Shown here piece by piece: positions 15,978 to 25,000 of a DNA stretch of 64,000 nt. The stretch is from NCBI RefSeq assembly GCF_021648885.1, contig NZ_JAKJHZ010000005.1, forward strand, positions 62,001 to 126,000, given 5' to 3'. Source of the DNA: Nocardioides potassii (GTDB lineage Bacteria > Actinomycetota > Actinomycetes > Propionibacteriales > Nocardioidaceae). The notes under the pieces are model-generated. The model ran no database searches. It was not told where the DNA came from and saw only the letters and a program-made list of their open reading frames with translations. Numbering within the stretch: position 1 is the stretch's first letter; every line of letters starts with the position of its first letter. The position numbers and the translations under genes were made by a program.

Positions 15978-17792
15978 TCACCACGCTCCCTGCAGGTGGG
16001 CCTTCTGGCCGGGGTTGAGTCCCTCGACGATCAGGCGCAGGTCCTTGATCTCGTCGCGGAGCTTCCGGGCCGTCTTGCCCGGCTGGTCCTTCAGCTCGTC
16101 GACCAGCTTCTTGATCTGCTTCTCCAGCTCGGTCGCGAAGCGGTCGCCGAGGATGGCCTGCGCGCTCTCGTCGCCCAGGCCCTTGGCGATCGCTGCGTTC
16201 TCGTCGAAGAGCGCGGAGTCCCGCACGACGGCGCTTGGGTCGTTGGCGTACTGCTGGATCAGGCCGAGGTTGCCCGACTGCATGAGCGAGGACAGGAAGC
16301 CCTTGGAGGCGCTGCCCTTCAGCGCTGCGAAGGTGGCCATCAGGTTCTTCAGCGCCGTGTTCGTCGAGGCGAGCTGGGCCGACGACTGGGACATGGCCGA
16401 CTGCGCGGCGGTCGTCACCTCGCCGGTGGTGCTGTCGACCTCCTGGGCGATGTCGGAGAACCCGAACGAGTCGCCCGTCAGCCCGGACGCGATCGACTGG
16501 GAGAGGCTCGACATCTCGTCCCGGATCGAGGAGAACTTGTCCTTGATCCGGTCGCGGGCCGCCTCGAGCACCTTGTCGAGCTTCTTGCCGCCACGCCGGA
16601 TGCCATCGGCGACCGCGTCCATGAGCCGCTCGCCGGCCTGCTGCGCGGTCATCGAGGTCGTGCCGGCACGACCTCGGCCGTTGCCGAGGTTGATGATCCA
16701 GTCGTTGGTGTCCTCGATGTGCTTGGTCGGCTTTCCCTTCGGGTAGAGGAAGCTGATGTTGATGCTGACGCTCTTGTAGGACGGGATCCCGCGGATGGCG
16801 CGGTCGGCCTCCCCGGCCTTCTCTGCCATGTTGCGCAGCTTGTCCGCGGCCTTCGCAGCCCACCCCATGCCGGGCGCCTTTGACATCGCGTCGAGCATGT
16901 CGGCCGCGGCGCCGGCGAGGGTCTCGAAGCCCTGCAGGATGTTCGAGAACGTCGGACGCAGGACCTTCTCCCACAGCCACTTCCCGGCCGTAGCGGTGTC
17001 CTCGAAGGCGTCGCCGATGAGCTGGAAGCTCTTCTTGATGACCGGGCCCGCCACCTTGGCGAACTTCTCGGCCGCGGGGATCCCGTCGCGCAGCAGCCAG
17101 TCGGCCAACTTCTCGGCCATCGGCAGGAGCTTCTGGCCGATGGTCTCCTTGACCTCGTCGAACTGGACCGACAGCCGGCGGAACTTGCCCTGCGCGGTGT
17201 TGGCCGCGTTGGAGGCCTGGCCCTGGTGCAGGTCGGCGAGCTCCTTGGTCACCTGCTTGAGGGACTTCTCCTTGCCCTCCTGGTCCTTGGTCGCCACGCC
17301 GAGGCGCGACAGGCCGCCGAGAGAGCCGTTCTGCGCCTTCATCAGCGCCTCGGTGACGGTCTTCAGCGACTTGCCGGTCCCGGCGCTGACGTCCATCGCG
17401 AGCGACGTCAGCTCCTGCGCCTTGCCGACATCGCCAGTTGCCGTGGCGAGCCGTGACAGCGCAGGGCGCAGCTCGTCGTCCGCGACGCCGAGGCTCTTGC
17501 CCTGCCGCTCGATCCACTTCTCGGTGGACGCCACCTGCTGGTCCGTCGCGCCGGCGCTGTTCTTGAGGGCGGTCGCGAGCTTCTTCTGCGACTCCTCGTC
17601 CTCCATCGCGGCCTTGCCCATGTCGAACAGGGCCTTGCCGGCGATGATCGCCCCGCCTGCCACGGCCCCAGCACCAACGGCCGCGAACTTCTTCAGCTTG
17701 CCCGAGGAGCGGGACGCCGAGTCGCCGACGTGGTCGAACTTGTCGGAGGCGCGGTCCCTGGCGAGGATGTCGAAGACGATCGCAGTGCTCAC
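15978..17792 (-). CDS. Tail tape measure protein
   Basis: 604 residues, mostly helical, with N-terminal VFDILARDRASDKFD, a hydrophobic segment at about 37-57 (FAAVGAGAVAGGAIIAGK), and many Ala/Lys/Glu heptads. These are typical of actinophage tape measures. It sets tail length and helps DNA injection. It starts at GTG 17792 overlapping the stop of the frameshifted chaperone, the standard order. At 604 residues it is short for the class. Confidence 0.9.
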   Translation of the reverse strand: MSTAIVFDILARDRASDKFDHVGDSASRSSGKLKKFAAVGAGAVAGGAIIAGKALFDMGKAAMEDEESQKKLATALKNSAGATDQQVASTEKWIERQGKSLGVADDELRPALSRLATATGDVGKAQELTSLAMDVSAGTGKSLKTVTEALMKAQNGSLGGLSRLGVATKDQEGKEKSLKQVTKELADLHQGQASNAANTAQGKFRRLSVQFDEVKETIGQKLLPMAEKLADWLLRDGIPAAEKFAKVAGPVIKKSFQLIGDAFEDTATAGKWLWEKVLRPTFSNILQGFETLAGAAADMLDAMSKAPGMGWAAKAADKLRNMAEKAGEADRAIRGIPSYKSVSINISFLYPKGKPTKHIEDTNDWIINLGNGRGRAGTTSMTAQQAGERLMDAVADGIRRGGKKLDKVLEAARDRIKDKFSSIRDEMSSLSQSIASGLTGDSFGFSDIAQEVDSTTGEVTTAAQSAMSQSSAQLASTNTALKNLMATFAALKGSASKGFLSSLMQSGNLGLIQQYANDPSAVVRDSALFDENAAIAKGLGDESAQAILGDRFATELEKQIKKLVDELKDQPGKTARKLRDEIKDLRLIVEGLNPGQKAHLQGAW

Positions 17793-18231
17793 AGGCTGCG
17801 CCTCCGCTCGATCTCGTCCAGGTAGATGCAGAACCGCTCGAACTCGAGCAACGTCAGCTCGTCCACGTCACGCGGCGTCATGTGCAGGTGCAGCGCGAAC
17901 CCGAGCTCGTAGGTCAGGCGTCGCGCCTCGTGGCCGCCTTCTTGGAGGCCTTGGCTTTTGGGGCGGGGTCGTCGTCCCCCGTGATGTCGACCTCGTCCAG
18001 CTCGAACTCGACCTCGTCCGGCTTGAGCGTCGACAGGTCGCGCTTCAGGAGCACGTACAGCAGTGCGTGTACGGCGATCATCGAGCCGCGCGCGCAGGCG
18101 TCGATCCACTCCGCCCAAGTCAGTCCGGTCAGCCGCTCGACGACCATCATCTCGCTGGACTTCATGTGGTTCGGGTCGAAGTCCCAGACGCGCGCCTCCT
18201 CGGCGCCCTCCGGCTTGTAGCTGAACTTCAT
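17789..18231 (-). CDS. Tail assembly chaperone, -1 frameshift product (GT-like)
   Basis: Translation starts at 18231 and slips back one base at CCCAAAA (17962-17956). It continues in the -1 frame to the stop at 17789, giving 147 residues. The second part (RRLTYELGFALHLHMTPRDV and on to the end) has no good start of its own. Long and short chaperones made at a fixed ratio coat the tape measure in lambda-like tails. The order and the in-register heptamer support it strongly; frameshift efficiency is unknown. Confidence 0.8.
17914..18231 (-). CDS. Tail assembly chaperone, zero-frame product (G-like)
   Basis: 105 residues from ATG 18231 (ATGA with the upstream gene). It contains LTGLTWAEWIDACARGSM and an acidic stretch DEVEFELDEVDITGDDD before a basic Ala/Lys tail. 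It is the short form that terminates normally; the -1 shift occurs 15 codons before its stop. Confidence 0.8.
   Translation of the reverse strand: MKFSYKPEGAEEARVWDFDPNHMKSSEMMVVERLTGLTWAEWIDACARGSMIAVHALLYVLLKRDLSTLKPDEVEFELDEVDITGDDDPAPKAKASKKAATRRDA
17956..17962 (-). other. Programmed -1 frameshift heptamer CCCAAAA
   Basis: On the minus strand the zero frame reads C-CCA-AAA, an exact X-XXY-YYZ slippery heptamer. The shifted frame is open for a further 56 codons and ends exactly at the tape-measure start. This is the standard place for the siphophage frameshift. Confidence 0.82.
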
Positions 18232-18689
18232 CCCTCCACCTTCCGTGCGATCTCTGCGAGGACCCGCTGCACACCCCGGATCACCTCGGGCTTGTTCTTG
18301 TCGAAGGCCTCGTCGAGGAAGCCAGGGTTGACGCCGGCGGTCTGCTCGACCCACACGCTGCGGTTGCCGAAGACCGGGTGTCGCAGCCGCCCCTCGTTCA
18401 GGCGCTTCAGGTCGTAGGACCGGTGTCGCGCCCGGATGCGTACGCCGGCGTTGCGACCGGCCACCGCCCCTGAGGTCAGCGACACCTTGGCCATGACCAG
18501 TGCGGCCAGCCCGCCGCGCGACGGCAGCGAGGGCCCGATGTTGGCCTTCATGTCCTCGCGGACACCCTTGGTCGCGCGGTTCAGCCCGGCGTACAGCTCC
18601 TTGCGGATCGCCTTCGCGTCCGCGTGGGTGCGGATCCGCCGGACCAGCGCGTCGACGTCGTCGGCGCCGCGGAGCTCGACGTCAGGCAT
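18228..18689 (-). CDS. HK97 gp10-like tail completion/neck protein
   Basis: 153 residues. Small, basic and helical at the N-terminus (DVDALVRRIRTHADAKAIRK), then RARHRSYDLKRLNEG and a C-terminal helix. The style and the slot between tail tube and chaperones fit HK97-gp10-type or minor-capsid completion proteins, although those usually precede the tube gene. Confidence 0.5.
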   Translation of the reverse strand: MPDVELRGADDVDALVRRIRTHADAKAIRKELYAGLNRATKGVREDMKANIGPSLPSRGGLAALVMAKVSLTSGAVAGRNAGVRIRARHRSYDLKRLNEGRLRHPVFGNRSVWVEQTAGVNPGFLDEAFDKNKPEVIRGVQRVLAEIARKVEG

Positions 18690-18692
18690 CGA

Positions 18693-19685
18693 TCAGAGCG
18701 CGGTGTCGGTGCTGATGTACGCCGCAGACACCAGGCCGTTGGTGGTGTCGTAGAAGGCGGTGAAGGGGATCGACGCCTTCAGCACGTCGGGGCCGCCGAC
18801 CTCGGGCACGTCCCCGTTGAAGTAGACCTTCGGGACCGAGAACCGCAGCGTCGGGTAGTACGAGGTGGCGATCGCCGTCGCGCCCACCCACTCGAGGACG
18901 AGCGACGTCGAGGTGTGCCCGGTGAACCGGTCGAGGAAGTCGGCCTTGTTGACCAGGTCGACCTCGAGCGTTCCGGACACCGCGGCGAAGTCGTTCCACA
19001 CGGGCTCGGCCTTGGCGCCCGCGTTGCCGGCGTAGAAGCGGCCGGTGTCCTGCGGCCGGGCGATGGTGAGCGACACCGACCGGACGCCCTGCACCGCAGC
19101 TTCTGAGCCGTAGGTGCCGAGCTTCACCGACATCTCGCCAAAGTGGAACGGGGCGTTCGCTGCGGTGTACGACGGGGCGGTCAGCGCCTGGGCGTCGGTC
19201 CACGTCTTGCCGTCGAAGTCGAACGTCGCGCCGAGGATGCCGTCGACCGCGCAGGAGAACTCCGCCTGCGTGATCTTGCAGCCGGTCGCGGTGATCGGGA
19301 TGACGGTGCCGCCGACGTTCGGGAGGCCGGCCTGCATCGTCAGCGACTTGCCGAAGTTGTCGCCAAGGACGTGGGTCTGAAGGTAGGCCGCGGTGGCGCC
19401 CTGCTGGACGGGCGTCGCCGACGACCCCATGAGCTGCGCGAGCAGCAGGCCGAAGCCCTTGCGCAGGACGTCCGCCTGGATCTGCCCGGTGGCGGCGGTC
19501 GTGGTCACGACCTCGTCGACCGCGGCCGGACGGCCGGCCGCGACACCCGACTGCGGGGCGGTGTTCTGCACCTTCTTGACGTTGAACGACCGCGCCTCGA
19601 TGAAGCGGGTCGGGGCGGCGTACGTGCCGTAGGCCGACTCCGCGGCCAAGCCGACGGACGAGCCGATTCCAGATCCAACCGCCAT
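18693..19685 (-). CDS. Major tail tube protein
   Basis: 330 residues with the actinophage tail-tube pattern: GSSVGLAAESAYGTYAAPTR at the N-terminus, beta-rich body, and repeated strands such as GTLEVDLVNKADFLDRFTG. The N-terminal two-thirds fits the tube fold; the remainder may be a surface domain. It lies just upstream of the tail chaperones, as expected. Confidence 0.82.
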   Translation of the reverse strand: MAVGSGIGSSVGLAAESAYGTYAAPTRFIEARSFNVKKVQNTAPQSGVAAGRPAAVDEVVTTTAATGQIQADVLRKGFGLLLAQLMGSSATPVQQGATAAYLQTHVLGDNFGKSLTMQAGLPNVGGTVIPITATGCKITQAEFSCAVDGILGATFDFDGKTWTDAQALTAPSYTAANAPFHFGEMSVKLGTYGSEAAVQGVRSVSLTIARPQDTGRFYAGNAGAKAEPVWNDFAAVSGTLEVDLVNKADFLDRFTGHTSTSLVLEWVGATAIATSYYPTLRFSVPKVYFNGDVPEVGGPDVLKASIPFTAFYDTTNGLVSAAYISTDTAL

Positions 19686-19688
19686 GCG

Positions 19689-20030
19689 TCAGCCCTCCTG
19701 GCCATAGGTGTCGCGCAGCTGGTCGCGCGACATGTCCGTGATGTCGTCCTCGGTCGCGCGCTCGGTGGCGACGACCCATGCCGCCCACACGTCGCGAGAC
19801 GCGTTGCCGGCGGGGCGCGCGTTCTCCTCGATCGCCTCCTCGACGGCGTGCGCCGTCGCGTAGGCCTCGTCGTGCGCGGTCCGAGCCTCGTCGTCGCCGG
19901 GTGCCCAGTTCGGCTCCTGGATGGTGTACGACCACACCTCGTCGGCCGGGACCTCGAGCAACGCGCCGGCGAGGACCAGGCGGCCCTGCACGATGCGGTC
20001 CTCGCCGGACACGTTCTTGACCTTGGCCAT
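19689..20030 (-). CDS. Hypothetical protein of the tail region
   Basis: 113 residues from ATG 20030. A short beta start (RIVQGRLVLAGALLEVPADE) is followed by an acidic helical tail (DEARTAHDEAYATAHAVEEAIEE). It lies between the terminator-like and tube genes in the leftward operon. No family recognised. Confidence 0.55.
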   Translation of the reverse strand: MAKVKNVSGEDRIVQGRLVLAGALLEVPADEVWSYTIQEPNWAPGDDEARTAHDEAYATAHAVEEAIEENARPAGNASRDVWAAWVVATERATEDDITDMSRDQLRDTYGQEG

Positions 20031-20041
20031 GGGGTTACTCC

Positions 20042-20497
20042 TCAGATCCGGGCGCGGTAGTCGATGCGGAAGATGAGCAGGCCGGCGGCGCCCGACTGGC
20101 TCTGCCACTGGTCGTAGTCGAAGTCGCCGACGCCAGACCAGAGCAGCCCCTCGACGCCCATGGCGGGCGTGTTGTGGAGCATGGTCTCGATGGCGGCCAT
20201 GAGGGCGAAGGTGTCGACGCGAGCCTTCGGAATGTCGCCGTCGCCGTTGAACGATGAGGCCGCGCAGAGGACCTGGCCAGTCTCGTCGCGCGCGGTGTAG
20301 TTCGCGTTCGCCCACTCCTGGCGCGACGTCGCGGCGGTCGTGCGGTTCTCCGAGTCGACGTCGCCGACCCCGATCATCACGAAGTCGTCGGAGGTGTCGA
20401 TGACCGTGTCGCCGTCGAGGACCTGCACCTCGGCGGGCAGTGCCGCTCGGGCACCGGCGTACAGCGCGGCCATGAAGGCGGGGACGACGGAGGGCAC
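20042..20497 (-). CDS. Putative tail terminator protein
   Basis: 151 residues from GTG 20497. The pattern of an N-terminal helix, DGDTVIDTSDDFVMIGVGD, and a C-terminal beta-strand FRIDYRARI, together with the slot two genes before the tail tube, fits tail terminator/completion proteins that cap the tube. Assigned mainly by order. Confidence 0.5.
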   Translation of the reverse strand: MPSVVPAFMAALYAGARAALPAEVQVLDGDTVIDTSDDFVMIGVGDVDSENRTTAATSRQEWANANYTARDETGQVLCAASSFNGDGDIPKARVDTFALMAAIETMLHNTPAMGVEGLLWSGVGDFDYDQWQSQSGAAGLLIFRIDYRARI

Positions 20498-20498
20498 G

Positions 20499-21038
20499 TC
20501 AGACTCCGACGTGGATCGGCATGTGCGGCTTCAGCAGCTCGGACACACGGAAGGGCAGGAGGTAAGCGGCGCCGGGAACGGAGTTGGCCGCCGACTCCGA
20601 CGGGGCCGAGCCCGGACGGCGAGTCGGGCCGCGCTGCGTGTTCCAGAAGTGGCGGACCAGCTCCTTCGCCGCGAGCAGCAGATCGGCTGGCACTGGGTCG
20701 CGCCCAGCCATGTACGTGACCAGGTAGTGACCGGCGGGCACGGCTCGTCCGTCGGCGTAGGAGACGAGGCCGGGGTCGGCATCCAGATAGAGGTCCGCGA
20801 TCGTGAGCGTCGTCTCGTACATGTCGGAGATGCTGGTGATGCTCGCGACCGGGCCGGGGACACGCAGGCCGTATCCGGTGGAGCGAACCCGGACCGTCCT
20901 CTCGACCGGCTCCAGCGGCCCCACCCGCTCACCGATGGCAGCGACTGCGGCGTCGAGCATGGCCTGCAACTCGGTGTCGTGCTGCTCGCCGGTGATGTTC
21001 AGGTGCGACTTGACGCTCGCGAGAGAGAGGACGGCCAC
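20499..21038 (-). CDS. Head-tail connector (gp6-like)
   Basis: 179 residues from GTG 21038. The N-terminus SLASVKSHLNITGEQHDTEL and TYMAGRDPVPADLLLAAKEL with a Trp-containing helix are characteristic of HK97 gp6-like DNA-packaging/connector proteins. It probably forms the ring below the portal. Next to the capsid genes as expected. Confidence 0.75.
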   Translation of the reverse strand: MAVLSLASVKSHLNITGEQHDTELQAMLDAAVAAIGERVGPLEPVERTVRVRSTGYGLRVPGPVASITSISDMYETTLTIADLYLDADPGLVSYADGRAVPAGHYLVTYMAGRDPVPADLLLAAKELVRHFWNTQRGPTRRPGSAPSESAANSVPGAAYLLPFRVSELLKPHMPIHVGV

Positions 21039-21046
21039 GGGTCACC

Positions 21047-21271
21047 TCACTTGTTCTTCGGCGGGGCGGCCTGCTTGTCTGCGGCCTTGGGGGCCTTCTT
21101 GTTCGCCGGCTCGGGCGCCGCCTTCTTGGCGGGGGCTGGCTTGCGGATCTTCTTTGCGTCGTCCTCGGTGAGCTCGTCGTCCTCGCCGTAGGCCAGGACG
21201 CTCGCCTCCGGGTGACCGTCCTCGACCAGGTCGCCGTCCTCGGTGCGCCACAGGCGCGACTCGGCGCGCAT
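21047..21271 (-). CDS. Small head protein, Lys/Ala/Pro-rich tail
   Basis: 74 residues from ATG 21271, whose A is shared with the upstream TGA. The N-terminus is acidic (TEDGDLVEDGH) and the C-terminus is a low-complexity basic stretch of K, A and P. A GTG at 21298 would add nine residues. Function unknown; typical of short genes between capsid and connector. Confidence 0.55.
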   Translation of the reverse strand: MRAESRLWRTEDGDLVEDGHPEASVLAYGEDDELTEDDAKKIRKPAPAKKAAPEPANKKAPKAADKQAAPPKNK

Positions 21272-21483
21272 CAGGTCTGCGACCCGACGACGGTCCACGT
21301 GACCGTGGAGGTTCCGTTGGTGGCCGTGCAGATGTAGGCCTTGCCGTTGGTCGTGTCGATCAGGTTGGACCCGACGATCGCGACACCGAGGTAGGTGACG
21401 TTGTTCGTGGGGGCGCCTGCGTTGCGCAGCGGGGCGTCGAGGCCGGCGCCCTCGATGACGCGGCCGGGTTCGATGATGGGCAT
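21271..21483 (-). CDS. Small protein downstream of the capsid gene
   Basis: 70 residues. Residues 20-70 look like a short beta-domain (NVTYLGVAIVGSNLIDTTNG, then AYICTATNG). Similar small proteins after the capsid gene in actinophages can be decoration or head-fibre proteins. Identity is not established. Confidence 0.5.
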   Translation of the reverse strand: MPIIEPGRVIEGAGLDAPLRNAGAPTNNVTYLGVAIVGSNLIDTTNGKAYICTATNGTSTVTWTVVGSQT

Positions 21484-21547
21484 TGCTCGTCCTCCTCGGA
21501 CTCGAGGCAGGACGGCCGGCATTCGGCCGCCCTGCCTCAGGTGGGTG

Positions 21548-22759
21548 TCAGATGCCGGTGACCGTGCAGAACGCGGCCGGGCGGTAGACGATGAACGCCG
21601 CACGCACGTCCGCGCGGATCGCCTGCTTGCCCTCGACGAAGAACGTCGAGTGCGAGTCGGAGATCTTGGTCTCGATGCCGCGCTTGACGGCGAGCTCGGA
21701 GAAGTTCCCGAAGTCGCCGACCACGCCCGTGTCGACGGTGAGGCCCGCGGCCTGCGCGACCTGCAGGCCCCAGATCTTCTCGGGGCCGGGCTCCGAGGGG
21801 TTGCCCCAGATGTAGATGCCGTCCGCGGTGCGGAGCAGGCGCACGTCCTGCCAGTCGGTCGGGTTCGTCACGTAGGCGTCGGGCATGGCCCAGCCGACGG
21901 TGCGGACCTTCACGATGGCCTTGTAGACGGCGTCCGGCACGGGGTCGGCGCCCTTGGCCTGGGTCTGGATGCCGGCGACGTTGAGCACGCCGCGCAGGTT
22001 GGGCGCGGTGCCGTTGCCGACCAGGACTTGGCTGTCGAGGCGCTGGCGCACCATGAAGGGCAGGCGGTTGTCGATGTACTGCCGGGCCCGCGGGACGTCC
22101 TCGAGCGTCTCGTCGGTGACGGGCAGCCACGTGCCGACCTTGCGGACCATGGAGGTCTTCTCGGTCAGCCCGAGCGCCGACTCCGGGTAGGTCCCGGCCT
22201 CGGCGATCTCGGCGGCGTTGTTCGTGAAGGTGGTCTCCTCCATGTACGTGACGCCGGCCTGCGTGGTCGTGGTCTGCGGGATGAGGTCCAGCACCTGGAT
22301 GGGGCGGGTGGCGAAGTCCACCACGCGACCAGTGCGGGTCGTCTCCGGCACGTAGCCCGAGGTGTCGAGCAGGGTCTTGAGGTCGATCTCGATGGTCGCC
22401 TCCTGGCCCTTCTCGGTGAAGGCCGAGGACTTGACGAAGCCCTCGCCGAAGGACTTGGCGCGGTTGCGTTCGGTGACGTCGCGCTCGCCCTCGTGCTCGC
22501 CTCGCTCGGCGGCCCGCTCGGCTGACGCCTCGGCCGCGTTGGCCACGGCCTTGAGGCGGTCGACCTCGGATCCGAGGTCGGACAGCTCGTCGTTCATGGC
22601 GCGGATCTGCTCGGCCTTGGCCTTGGTGTCACCGTCGATGCTGGTGACCTTGGTCAGGTCGAGGTTCTCGCCGGCCTCGGCGAAGATCTTGCCGAGGTCG
22701 TCCTGCTTGGCGGCCAGCTTCTGCTGGGCCTCCTTGAGTGCGGGGAAAGTCATGGTCAT
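21548..22759 (-). CDS. HK97-family major capsid protein
   Basis: 403 residues. Residues 1-100 form the charged coiled-coil delta domain (scaffold), with the protease cut expected near KSFGEGFVKSSAF. The mature part shows family landmarks TYMEETTFTNNAAEIAEAG, the E-loop region and IRADVRAAFIVYRPAAF at the end. Overlaps the protease stop by 4 bp. It forms the icosahedral shell after delta-domain removal. Confidence 0.92.
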   Translation of the reverse strand: MTMTFPALKEAQQKLAAKQDDLGKIFAEAGENLDLTKVTSIDGDTKAKAEQIRAMNDELSDLGSEVDRLKAVANAAEASAERAAERGEHEGERDVTERNRAKSFGEGFVKSSAFTEKGQEATIEIDLKTLLDTSGYVPETTRTGRVVDFATRPIQVLDLIPQTTTTQAGVTYMEETTFTNNAAEIAEAGTYPESALGLTEKTSMVRKVGTWLPVTDETLEDVPRARQYIDNRLPFMVRQRLDSQVLVGNGTAPNLRGVLNVAGIQTQAKGADPVPDAVYKAIVKVRTVGWAMPDAYVTNPTDWQDVRLLRTADGIYIWGNPSEPGPEKIWGLQVAQAAGLTVDTGVVGDFGNFSELAVKRGIETKISDSHSTFFVEGKQAIRADVRAAFIVYRPAAFCTVTGI

Positions 22760-23505
22760 GCTCCGATCTGAGTGAGGTTGGAGAACAGGTCGCGGCGACG
22801 GACGTCGGCAGCGATGGCCTCGAGGGCCTTGATGTCCTCGGGAGTCACCTCGGCGGCTTCGTCCGCCTTGGTGTCGAACAGGGCGCGCAGCTGCGTCAGC
22901 GACTGGTCGAGCTCCTTGAGGAACTCGATCGACTCGTCGCTCAGGCTGCGACCCTTCTCGGAGCGGAGGACCATGACCTCCTGCGCCCGACCGAGGTAGG
23001 CCTTGACGGCGGCCACGACCGCGTCACCCTCCTCGGAGAACTTGAGCCCCTTGGCGACCAGCGTGCGGGTGTTCACCCCGGCGCCGATGAGCACCGGGGA
23101 CACCTCCTTCACGAAGATCGACTCGAGGAAGTTGACCCGCTGGCCGTTGATCTCGCCGGCCTTGCTGATGACGTCGTGCAGGCTGTAGGACCACTCGCCC
23201 AGCGGGCCGAGCTCCTTCACGACCTCGAACGTCTCGCGGCCGGCGGTGGTGTTGAGGAAGAACTTCAGCTCGGCCTTGGCCTCGGTCTCAGTGGTCCTGA
23301 TGACGCCCTTGCCGACCGGCAGCGCGCCGTAGTGCGACTGGTGGCCGTACGCCGAAACCACGACCTCGGCGCCGTCCTTGATGGCGCCGGGCAGCGTGAC
23401 GTCGCCGTCCTTGTCGATGACGTTGAAGGTGGAGAAGACGGCCTCGACCTCGCCCTTATCGGCGCTCTTGACGGTGAAGCCGGTGATGGTCTTGTGCATC
23501 TTCAC
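22756..23505 (-). CDS. HK97-family prohead protease
   Basis: 249 residues. The herpes-type serine protease pattern is visible: STFNVIDKDGDVTLPGA, His55/58 in AYGHQSHYG, the Ser block GEWSYSLHDV (S106/S108) and LESIFVKEVSPV carrying the acidic partner (E134). It cleaves capsid scaffolds. A helical, charged C-terminus extends about 90 residues past the domain. Lies between portal and capsid genes with short overlaps. Confidence 0.9.
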   Translation of the reverse strand: MKMHKTITGFTVKSADKGEVEAVFSTFNVIDKDGDVTLPGAIKDGAEVVVSAYGHQSHYGALPVGKGVIRTTETEAKAELKFFLNTTAGRETFEVVKELGPLGEWSYSLHDVISKAGEINGQRVNFLESIFVKEVSPVLIGAGVNTRTLVAKGLKFSEEGDAVVAAVKAYLGRAQEVMVLRSEKGRSLSDESIEFLKELDQSLTQLRALFDTKADEAAEVTPEDIKALEAIAADVRRRDLFSNLTQIGA

Positions 23506-24836
23506 TCCTTCGGAGCGGGTGGGGTGAGCGTGCCGGGGGCCTGGAGCTGGACGGAGTAGAGACCGGAGTGCTTGAGCGTGCGAAGGTCGCCGGTCTCGAG
23601 GAACTCGACAACCGACTCCGGCGTGAAGCCGGCGTCGGTGAGCTGCCGCGCGGTGGTGGCCTGGTTCGCCTGGATGGCGGCGACGTCGGTGGAGTCGTCG
23701 CGCAGGAAGGCGATGTCGCGGTCGTCATACCAAAGCGCGGAGTCCTCGCCCGGGCGCTTCATCAGCGCCTCGAGTGAGGCCGCCGCGCCGCGCCACAGGG
23801 GACGCAGCGTCTTGTCGGCCGTGAGGCGAATCGCTGCGTCGAAGTTGCCGGCGTTGAGCGAGGAGCCTTGCAGGCCCTCGGAGAGTCCAACGATCACCGG
23901 GTGCATGCCCGCGGCGGAGGCGATGCGGGTCTCGCCGGCGCCCTGCGTGGACTTGAAGTCCATCTGCTGCATGTTCGCGCCGTTGAGGGTGACGTCTGCG
24001 CCGCCTCCGAGGTACAGCGTCTTGTACGCCATGTCGACGCCCTCGGTCTGCTCGCGCATCTTCGCGACGAACGACTCGAAGGACGCGGGCGTGACGTCCT
24101 TGTCGAGGCTCACAACCGTCGAGATCGTGGCGCCCTGTTCGAAGAACTTCAGCTTGTGGCGGGACGCGGCCTTGTCGGCCTTGATCTCGCGCAGGACCGG
24201 GGTCAGCCACGACATGCCGCGGAAGCGTGCGGACGGGTCAGGCAGCGGCGAGAAGTGGACGACCTCGTCCGGCAGCAGGAGCACCGGCTCGGAGTCCTTG
24301 CCGGCGTGTGGCGGCGGCTTGTAACGGTAGGCGATCGGCTTCGTGTCGAGGTCGTGGAGGTTGCCGCTCCGCGAGCCCAGCACGATGTTGACCCAGTCGG
24401 GTCGCATCCGGACGATACGGCGCCCGGGGCCGGTCGCCGCCTTGCCCAGGCGCCCTGTGTCGTCGGCTGTGGTGGCGAAGAAGTTCCCGGACAGGTCGGC
24501 GTCCTGGATCATCCGGGTGAGCAGCTCGCCGGTGGTGCCGTTCGGCCAGGGCCGCTCGAGGATGGACAGCTCCGAGTTCGAAAACAGCGGGCCCGGGCGA
24601 CCGTTGCGGCGCGGCTGCCAGGCGAACCGAGTCTCCGAGAAGAGGGTCTGGCGGGCGAGCATGCAGGCGAACACGATCCCGTTGGACGCGTAAGCGTCGC
24701 GGATGTAGCCCTCGAAGTCGTTGCCGATCTCCTCGCGGTCGGGCATCACTGAGCCCCACACGGGCTGGCTGCTCGACCAGAACGGCGACTGCGTGAACGA
24801 CTTGCGGCCCTCGAGCAGGCGCTGCGACAGACGCAT
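23502..24836 (-). CDS. Phage portal protein
   Basis: 444 residues. Portal features: DAYASNGIVFACMLARQTLF at the wing, DEVVHFSPLPDPSARFRGMSWLTPV, the LKFFEQGA helix and a Glu-rich C-terminal clip. The dodecamer sits at the capsid vertex and admits DNA. It overlaps the protease by 4 bp and shares one base with the small membrane protein upstream. Confidence 0.9.
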   Translation of the reverse strand: MRLSQRLLEGRKSFTQSPFWSSSQPVWGSVMPDREEIGNDFEGYIRDAYASNGIVFACMLARQTLFSETRFAWQPRRNGRPGPLFSNSELSILERPWPNGTTGELLTRMIQDADLSGNFFATTADDTGRLGKAATGPGRRIVRMRPDWVNIVLGSRSGNLHDLDTKPIAYRYKPPPHAGKDSEPVLLLPDEVVHFSPLPDPSARFRGMSWLTPVLREIKADKAASRHKLKFFEQGATISTVVSLDKDVTPASFESFVAKMREQTEGVDMAYKTLYLGGGADVTLNGANMQQMDFKSTQGAGETRIASAAGMHPVIVGLSEGLQGSSLNAGNFDAAIRLTADKTLRPLWRGAAASLEALMKRPGEDSALWYDDRDIAFLRDDSTDVAAIQANQATTARQLTDAGFTPESVVEFLETGDLRTLKHSGLYSVQLQAPGTLTPPAPKE

Positions 24837-24985
24837 CAGCCGGCCTCGGCGAGGAACAGGTAGCCGAGCGCGGCGACCAGCAGGCCGCCGACGATGTAGG
24901 CCGCGGGCACGAAGAGCATCGAGACGCCGGCGACCACGAGCGCGCCGGCGACGATGAGGACGAGGGCAAGGAGAGCCTCACGCAC
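24836..24985 (-). CDS. 49-residue two-helix membrane protein
   Basis: From GTG 24985: LLALVLIVAGALVVAGVS, then FVPAAYIVGGLLVAALGY. Its TGA shares a base with the portal ATG, so it belongs to the packaging operon. A membrane peptide between terminase and portal has no standard role; unknown function. Confidence 0.55.
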   Translation of the reverse strand: MREALLALVLIVAGALVVAGVSMLFVPAAYIVGGLLVAALGYLFLAEAG

Positions 24986-25000
24986 GGGGGTCTCCCTTCA

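Noticed and set aside
17789..18274. A separate 161-codon tail gene with its own start
   Set aside because: Its first two-thirds is out-of-frame text over the chaperone gene; the conserved end is reached by -1 frameshift.
18682..19935. 417-codon leftward frame over the tail tube gene
   Set aside because: Out-of-frame Arg/Gly-rich text; the 18693-19685 frame has a proper start and tail-tube pattern.
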